Source of the DNA: Ursus arctos
Lineage: Eukaryota; Chordata; Mammalia; Carnivora; Ursidae
Reading direction: 5' to 3'
DNA: 64,000 nt
Assembly (NCBI RefSeq): GCF_023065955.2
Contig: NW_026622952.1
Span: forward strand, 29,994,313 to 30,058,312
In this document: piece after piece, positions 58,111 through 64,000 of the stretch
How the letters are laid out: every line of letters starts with the position of its first letter
Position numbering within the stretch: position 1 is the stretch's first letter
The notes under the pieces: model-generated
Told to the model about the DNA's origin: nothing
What the model saw: the letters and a program-made list of their open reading frames with translations, nothing else
Database searches by the model: none
Translations under genes and position numbers: made by a program

Positions 58111-58127
58111 GAAAAAGGTTCATTCTT

Positions 58128-58780
58128 GGAGTGTAAAAGCAGAAATGCAAACAGGTCTCATTTAAGAGTTTACTTCTTTCTATCAATGGCAATATTCAAC
58201 TTCATTCCTTAGTGAGAAAAGATATATTCATTCTGTTTTACTTTCTTTCCTGCATGTTTTTATTTTATAATAACAGAAGTCATATTATTAATGAAAAGAA
58301 AAAACAAAACCTAGCATTGCTATGTCACTAAGTGAAGGATTTCATTTCCCCAAATTCTACATGAAATTGTCAATTCTACAAAGTCCCATATTCTGTTTGG
58401 AACTCCTGTTGTTCTTAATAAATAAATGAGTTTTAATTATCCAGATAAGAAATGGTTGCTCTAAAATCACTTTCCAAGTGTGGGTAAGTCAGAGTTGTAC
58501 GTTCTCATTGAATTACCGCACTGAATCTGCTGCTTCATTGCATTGGACTTCTAGCATTTCTGTTTATCTACAAGATTGAAAAGGACTAAATGTAATTTTT
58601 GGCTGTTGCCATTTGTTATTTTCAAATAAATATTTGCAGACTAGATAAGGCAAGATTGTATAGGTAAGCATTATTGAGCCCATTTAGGAAGATCTTAAAT
58701 TATTCCATTTTGTAGTTGAACCTATGTTATAGAAAATAGAATGTCTATTTCCTCTATTTCTAAACTAAGAGTGGACTTGG
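58128..58780. other. Unassigned sequence
   Basis: No repeat or gene recognised. Confidence 0.4.
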
Positions 58781-58793
58781 AATGTGCTCTTCT

Positions 58794-59730
58794 ACAAAGA
58801 ACTTCTCAAACTCAAAACCCCCAAAACAAGTAATCCAGTCAATAAATGGGCAGAAGACATGAACAGACACTTCTTCAAAGAAGGTATACAAATGGCCAAC
58901 AGACACCTGAAAAAATGTTCAACATTACTAGCCATCAGGGAAATACAAATCAAAACCACAATGAGATACCCCCTTCACCAGATAGAATGGCAAAAATTAA
59001 CAAGACAGGAAACAACAAGTGTTGGTGAGAATGTAGGGAAAGGGGAACCCCCTTACACTGTTGGTGGGAATGCAAGCTGGTACAGTCACTCCGGAAAACA
59101 GTATGGAGATTCCTCAAGATGTTAAAAATATAGCTACCCTATGACCCAGCAATTGCAGTACTGGATATTTACACCAAAAATACAGAGGGTGTAAAGAAGG
59201 GGCACATGCACCCCAGTGTTGATAGCAGCAATGTCCACAATAGCCAAACTGTGGAAGGAGCTGAGATGCCTTCAACAGATGAATGGATAGAGAAGATGTG
59301 GCCCATATATACAATGGAATATTACTCCAGCCATCAGAAAGGATGAATGCCCACCATTTGCATTGACATGGATGGAACTGGAGGGAATTATGCTAAGTGA
59401 AATAAGTCAGTCAGAGAAAGACAATTATCATATGGTTTCACTCATATGTAGAACATAAGGAATAGTACAGAAGACCACAGGGGAAGGGAGGGAAAACTGA
59501 ATGGGAAGAAATCAGAAAGGGAGACAAACCATGAAAGACTCTGGACTCCAGGAAACAAACTGAGGGCTTCAGAGGGGAGGGGGTGGGGGCATGGGGTAAT
59601 TGGGTGATGAGTATTAAGGAGGGCACATGTGATGAGCACTGGGTGTTACACGCAACTAATGAATTGTTGAATACTACATCAAAAATGGGCTAATTGAACA
59701 TAAAAATCAGCATTTGTATAATAAAAAAAA
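58794..59730 (+). mobile_element. 5'-truncated carnivore LINE-1 (ORF2 C-terminus plus 3' UTR)
   Basis: A sense-strand L1 of about 937 bp. It starts within ORF2 ('tacaaagaacttctcaaact'), so the open frame at 58784-59125 reads the ORF2 C-terminal region ('[19 protein letters not shown]'), then shifts frame and stops. Then comes carnivore 3' UTR ('atgctaagtgaaataagtca', 'gaaagactctggactccagg', 'gagcactgggtgttacacgc') and a short A-tail. The TSD is 'aatgtgctcttct' (58781-58793) and 'aatgtgttcttcc' (59731-59743), with two mismatches. It lacks endonuclease and reverse transcriptase and is dead. Confidence 0.95.
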
Positions 59731-59743
59731 AATGTGTTCTTCC

Positions 59744-60465
59744 TTTTATAGGCCCAACTCCACCCTAACAATTTAAAGCTTTTCGAGTCAAATGCATCAG
59801 CACCACACAACGCCCTGAACTTCTCAAATGTTTTCTAGTTGTTTTCTGAAATACTGGCATATCCACTATTCTTTAGAGAATTTGTTCAGATTTTATTTCA
59901 GTTTTGGTGATTGTTTAGGTTTTTGCTTTATCACTTGCAAATGAGTACAACATTGAGGACTGCATATATTTCAAACACACAGGCAATCCATACACTGTGC
60001 CCTTATTCTGTCTGCTAATCCTGAAACTTACCAGTTTAGTTCTCCATCTACCTCTGGGAACCCCGAGCATAATAGCTTAATCCATTAGATCAGGCTATTA
60101 ACTACAGATAATTAAATGTTGTTTTAGTACTTGCTATAATAAAGTGATTTGGGCTTACCAATTTAAATCATCCTAGCCTTATTAAAATAGTAGTAAAATT
60201 CCATTTATTTGTAATGCAACTTGAGGGATTTTTGAGAAAAGAAATAATGTACTTAGTGTACCCTATAAAGGAGATTCTGATTTTTTCCTGAGTAGCCTAA
60301 AATCAATACAAAGTGCCCTGTATATTAACTTTTAAACATTACTTGATTTATTTTGTTTCATTTTAAATAAAAATGATACATTTCAACTAATTTGTGGTGG
60401 AGAATGTAGCATTTAAATTTGCCAGCTAGTTATTCTGTTGTGACTTTTTTTTTTGCTAAATTTAA

Positions 60466-60497
<32 letters not shown>

Positions 60498-60579
60498 AGT
60501 ATGTATGTATTTCTTTGATGCTTTTGAACACTCCTGAGGTTTCTAAAAGTCGTTTTGGGTATGGCAACTCCATAAAATA
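59744..60579. other. Unassigned sequence
   Basis: No repeat or gene recognised apart from the T-run at 60446-60454 and the TG tract at 60471-60497. Confidence 0.4.
60471..60497. repeat. (TG)n microsatellite
   Basis: About 13 TG units followed by a short ATGT run. Confidence 0.93.
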
Positions 60580-61020
60580 GAGTGAGCTGGGACAAAGATG
60601 GTAGACAGTGTGAGCTTGTGTCAGGGAGTTTTTGTTTGGTTGGTTTTGTTTTAAGATTTATTTATTTGAGAGAGAAAGAGAGCACGTGGTGGAAGGGGCA
60701 GAGGGAGAGGAACAGAAAGAATCTCAAGCAGACTACCTGCTGAGTATGGAGCCCAATGTGGGGGCTCAGTCTCATGACCATGAGATCATGACCTGAGCCG
60801 AAATCAAGTCAGACACTTAACCAACTGAGCCACCCAGGAGCCCTTGTGTCAAGGAGTTTTGACTCTGTTTGAGGTTTAAGTTTCTCACTTGTAACATAGG
60901 AATAATGTTAGTTTAAAATGTTACTTTTTCTTACTTCCCATAGGGTGGTTTTAAGTGTTAAATTTAAGATATGAGTCATTTTGTAGATGCTCAATAAATG
61001 GTAGCTTTCATAGATGTTAC
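60580..61020 (+). mobile_element. MIR SINE, split by a younger SINE
   Basis: Left part (to 60633) contains 'agctgggacaaagatggtag' and 'gcttgtgtcagggag'. The right part (60843-61020) contains 'ggtttaagtttctcacttgt', 'acataggaataatgttagtt' and 'gtagatgctcaataaatggt', the MIR core and 3' end. The element between them is the CAN-SINE at 60634-60842. Confidence 0.6.
60634..60842 (-). mobile_element. CAN-SINE, older type, inserted in MIR
   Basis: 'aagatttatttatttgagag', 'gcagactacctgctgagtat', 'gatcatgacctgagccgaaa' and the antisense head 'agccacccaggagccc'. The TSD is 'cttgtgtcagggagtttt' (60615-60632) and 'cttgtgtcaaggagtttt' (60843-60860), one mismatch. Confidence 0.95.
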
Positions 61021-61049
61021 CAGTAATGAAGTAGTTGGTAAAGATTTTA

Positions 61050-61210
61050 TAGCCAAATTATTCCTCTACTGCTTATTAGCTATTTATTCTTTTCAAGTCA
61101 ATTAACTTCTCTGGGTCTGCTGTTTCTCTTCTATGAAATTGAGATACAACTTGCCTACCAGTTATTAGGACAATATATATGGTGTAAGACACAAAACTGT
61201 AAAAAATATT
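61050..61210 (+). mobile_element. Probable second MIR SINE
   Basis: 'ctgcttattagctatttatt', 'caagtcaattaacttctctg', 'gggtctgctgtttctcttct' and 'atgaaattgagatacaactt' follow the MIR core in sense order. Confidence 0.55.
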
Positions 61211-61980
61211 GCTCCCATTCTCTTGTTTCACAGAGGATGCAATTTTTATTCATTGAAATTTAAATAATCAGGAGTGTTTTTTAGAGAAATAAATAGATAA
61301 ATATTATGAAAGTTATCAGAAGTATTACAGATATTATTAATTCATTCTAGTGAGTAATAATACATTTCTGAGCTGAAGGGGCTGCAGGATTTAGCCCAAC
61401 AGGTAACAAGAGGATCTGGGGGAATATGAAAAGAATGGGATTCTGGGGGTGCTGGGTCACAATGGGCGGGGTATCAAGTCTCTTATTGCTATGGAAGCTC
61501 TCACCCATTTACAAGAGTTCCCACCACCGTGTATCTAGGATGTCTCCTAGAGCATGGACAGAGAGCCAAAAGTATATGAAAAGCAATGCCACTGTTACGA
61601 TGCCTGGTTAAATAAGGGACCCAGTAGTGTGGGCTGTAATGGGCGGTATGGTTTGTTGCCCAATCTTCCCTGAAGGACAGAGACACTTGCCCCCAGCTGT
61701 TAGGAATGTTGGTGGCTGATAACTCTCAGTTAAGTCCCTCCCTTGAAGGACAGAGTAGCCTCATTCAGGTATGTGCCACCTTGATGGAAGCACCTCTACC
61801 CCAGGTCTGTCAGAATGTAGATGGTATAGAGATTCCTGCCCTTGTCCTCAAGATAGGTCAATTCTGGAGGGACTTCCGAGGTCCAGAGCTCCCTGTAGAG
61901 TAGGCAGAGGCCTTCGTTGGGACCCCATTGCAGTTGAGCACCATCTTTGCCAAGCATACTTCTTTTATTCCCCAACAGAC
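61211..61980. other. Unassigned, GC-richer block at 61375-61975
   Basis: The block contains short internal echoes ('ctgaaggacagag' at 61670 and 'cttgaaggacagag' at 61742). Frames of 60-89 codons on both strands have no domain. It may be an unrecognised LTR or repeat. Confidence 0.35.
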
Positions 61981-63475
61981 TTTTTTTTTTAAAATCTTCT
62001 TGTTCTATTATGGTAAAATTACGTAACATAAAATTTTCCATTTTAACCATACAACTCAGTAGCATTAAATACTTTCACATTATTACTGAAACATCACCAC
62101 AATCCATTTCCAGAAGTTTTTCATCATCCCAAAATGAAACTGGGTACTCATTAAACAATGCCCACTCATCCCCTTCTCTCCAGTCCTTCATAGGCACTAG
62201 TCTACTCTGTCTCTAGAAAGTTAACTGTGTAAGCACTTCTCATATTTGTACAATTATGTGGATTTTTCTTTTTATGTCAGGCTTCTTTTATGATTCACCT
62301 GTGATACAGCATAAGCAAGAACTTCCTTCCTTTTCCATGCTAAATAGTATTCCATTGTATGTATAAGCAACATGTTGTTTAGACATACAGATGGATATTT
62401 GGGTTGCTTCTACCCAAATTCATGAAGTTTTGGTCTTTGTGAATAATGATGCTATGGGTATAAATATCTTTGTCTCTGCTTTCAGTTCTTTTGGGTGTGT
62501 CTCTAGAAGTGGCATTATGTAATCATATGGTAATTCTATATTTAATTTTTTTGAGGAGCTGCCATAGTGTTTTCCACAGTGACTACAGGATTTTACACCC
62601 CCATCAGTAAGGCATAATGGGTTCTAATTTCTCCACAGCCTCGTCAACACTTTTTGTTCAATTGGCAATAACCACTGTAATAGATACATCCTTGTCCTGT
62701 TGATTTGCATTTTCCTGTTGACTAGTGATGTGGAGTATCTTTTCATGTCCTTATTTTCCATCTGCATATCTTCATTGAGAAATTTCTATTTAAATCTCTG
62801 ACCTCTTTAAAATTGAGTTTTGTTGTTCTTGAGTCATAGCAATTGTTTGTATACTCTGGGTATAAATTTCTTACCAGATAGATGATTTGCAAATATTTTC
62901 TTCTATTCTGTGGTTCCTCTTTCACTGTCTTGACAGTGTCCTTTGATGCACAAAAGTTTTAAATTTTGATGTACTTCAATCTATTTTTTTCTTTATTGCC
63001 TGTGCTTTTGCTGTCATATCCAATAAATCATTGCCAAAATCAATGGCATAAAACTTTTCGCCTGTGTTTTCTTCTAAGAGTTTTAATGGTTTTAGTGTTT
63101 ACAATTAGGTCTTTGATGCATTCTGAATTAATGTCTGTCAACAGTAAAAGGTAAGGGTCTAGCTTCATTCTTTTGCATGTAGGTATTCATTTTTTTTTCT
63201 CAACACCATTTATTGAAAAAATTATCCTTTACCCAATTAATTTATTGGCACCCTTGTTGAAAATCATTTGATTATATATTCAAGAGTTTATTTTTGGGCT
63301 CTTTATTCTGTTTTATTGTTCTATATGTCTGTATGTCGGGCCACACTCTTTTGATTACCGTAGCTTTATAGCGAGTTTTTAAGTCAGGAGGTGTGAGTCA
63401 TCCAACTTTTTCCTCTTTATCAAATTTGGGCTATTTAGGGTCCCTTAAGATTCCACATGAATTCCCAACAGATTT
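61981..63475 (-). mobile_element. Old LINE-1, 5'-truncated (3' UTR to reverse-transcriptase region)
   Basis: Poly-T at 61981 is followed by antisense 3' UTR ('acatcaccacaatccatttc', 'atgaaactgggtactcatta'), ORF2 C-terminal text ('agtattccattgtatgtata', 'tcttttgggtgtgtctctag', 'tttgatgcacaaaagtttta') and reverse-transcriptase-side text ('agggtctagcttcattcttt', 'tttgattaccgtagcttta', 'gtcccttaagattccacatg'). It ends about 63475, where the L1 was truncated. Open frames here (60-89 codons) are its shadows. No clear TSD. Confidence 0.88.
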
Positions 63476-64000
63476 TTATCCTGGGGCAACAAACCAATGA
63501 ACTTTATGCATGCCAACTTCCATCTTTTAATATCCGTATTTAACAACCAACTAGCATTTTTCGAAACTAAGAACTAAAATTTTGCCTGGGGGGAAAAATA
63601 GAAAAATCCTCTCTTATATGGAGCCTACAATTTTAAGAGGTCATAACCATCCAAATGTCTCCTTATGTCCTCCTTTTTATTTCTTGAACTTTTCTATTAA
63701 CATAACTATTCACTTGATGTCTCACAATTTTAACCCAAATAAGTTTTGTATCTTTCTTCTTCCCCTCCACTATTATATTGATTAGTAATGCTCATATAAT
63801 TTATTGTCCAAAGTATTTTCTGATTCTTGCATTTCTTTGCAATTACCATTAGTTCCTACTCTCATTGTTCTGCATCTTGACTCTTGGTCGAGGTTCTCTG
63901 ATATCTGTAGAATGACATTTCTCTGATTTCCTTCCTGCTCTTCTTTCCCAGATACCATGCATATTCATATTGTATGTTTGGAAAGACAACTTGAAGTCTT
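63476..64000. other. Unassigned sequence at window end
   Basis: AT- and pyrimidine-rich. A 67-codon frame (63582-63785) has no domain. No repeat is named. Confidence 0.4.

Noticed and set aside
58784..59125. 113-codon plus-strand frame with clear protein similarity
   Set aside because: Not a host gene: it is the C-terminal part of L1 ORF2 in a 5'-truncated carnivore L1 that soon shifts frame.
61426..62065. Cluster of overlapping 61-89-codon frames in a GC-richer block
   Set aside because: Frames lie on both strands with no shared direction or domain; lower stop density follows from higher GC content.

Overview
The window looks like nuclear DNA of a caniform carnivoran, most likely an arctoid (bear, panda, seal or mustelid relative). 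The evidence is at least 14 copies of the tRNA-Lys-derived carnivore SINE (head 'ggcgcctgggtggc', 'gatcgagccccacatcaggc' region, CT-rich block, 'aaataaataaa' tail), many in the form with 'cgctggctgtctct', which I associate with arctoid genomes. Short carnivore-type LINE-1 3' ends point the same way. The species call is inference from memory of repeat families; no search was run.

I find no convincing protein-coding gene, spliced exon, rRNA, tRNA or ncRNA gene, CRISPR array or prokaryote-type operon. The sequence is AT-rich and repeat-dense, as expected of a gene desert or a large intron. The open frames available (up to about 118 codons) have no recognisable domain, except those that are shadows of L1 ORF2 or of SINEs read backwards.

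Layout. 1-755: old minus-strand L1 with an apparent internal deletion. 0.8-8.7 kb: degraded old repeats, one young SINE (1891-2091) and weakly coding-like debris near 5.8-6.3 kb. 8.7-13.6 kb: long old minus-strand L1 split by a MER2-type DNA transposon (8792-9109) and an old SINE (13171-13397). 13.6-24.2 kb: old L1 pieces, five SINE/L1 insertions with clear target-site duplications (TSDs), and a possible retrocopy at 22.7 kb. 24.6-29.8 kb: two head-to-head MIRs, then mostly single-copy-looking DNA with a candidate conserved element at 25.2-25.9 kb. 29.8-34 kb: three plus-strand SINEs, an L2, an internal L1 fragment and a GAAA microsatellite. 34-43 kb: the least repetitive stretch, with old LINE/MIR fossils (37.7-41.2 kb) and a candidate regulatory element at 41.6-42.4 kb. 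43.6-49.3 kb: a near-full-length old minus-strand L1 carrying five later insertions, one of them a 5'-inverted L1. 49.3-58 kb: MER20, a second MER2 and a compound TA/CA microsatellite. 57.6-61.2 kb: three SINEs, a 937-bp plus-strand L1 with TSD, and an MIR split by a SINE. 62-63.5 kb: a 5'-truncated old minus-strand L1.

Nothing here forms a working pathway. What the window records is layered retrotransposition: MIR and L2, then old L1 and Tigger/hAT DNA transposons, then older CAN-SINEs, then young CAN-SINEs and carnivore L1. I looked for an undescribed system and did not find one. The most useful leads are the nested L1 locus, the two candidate conserved non-coding blocks and the possible retrocopy.
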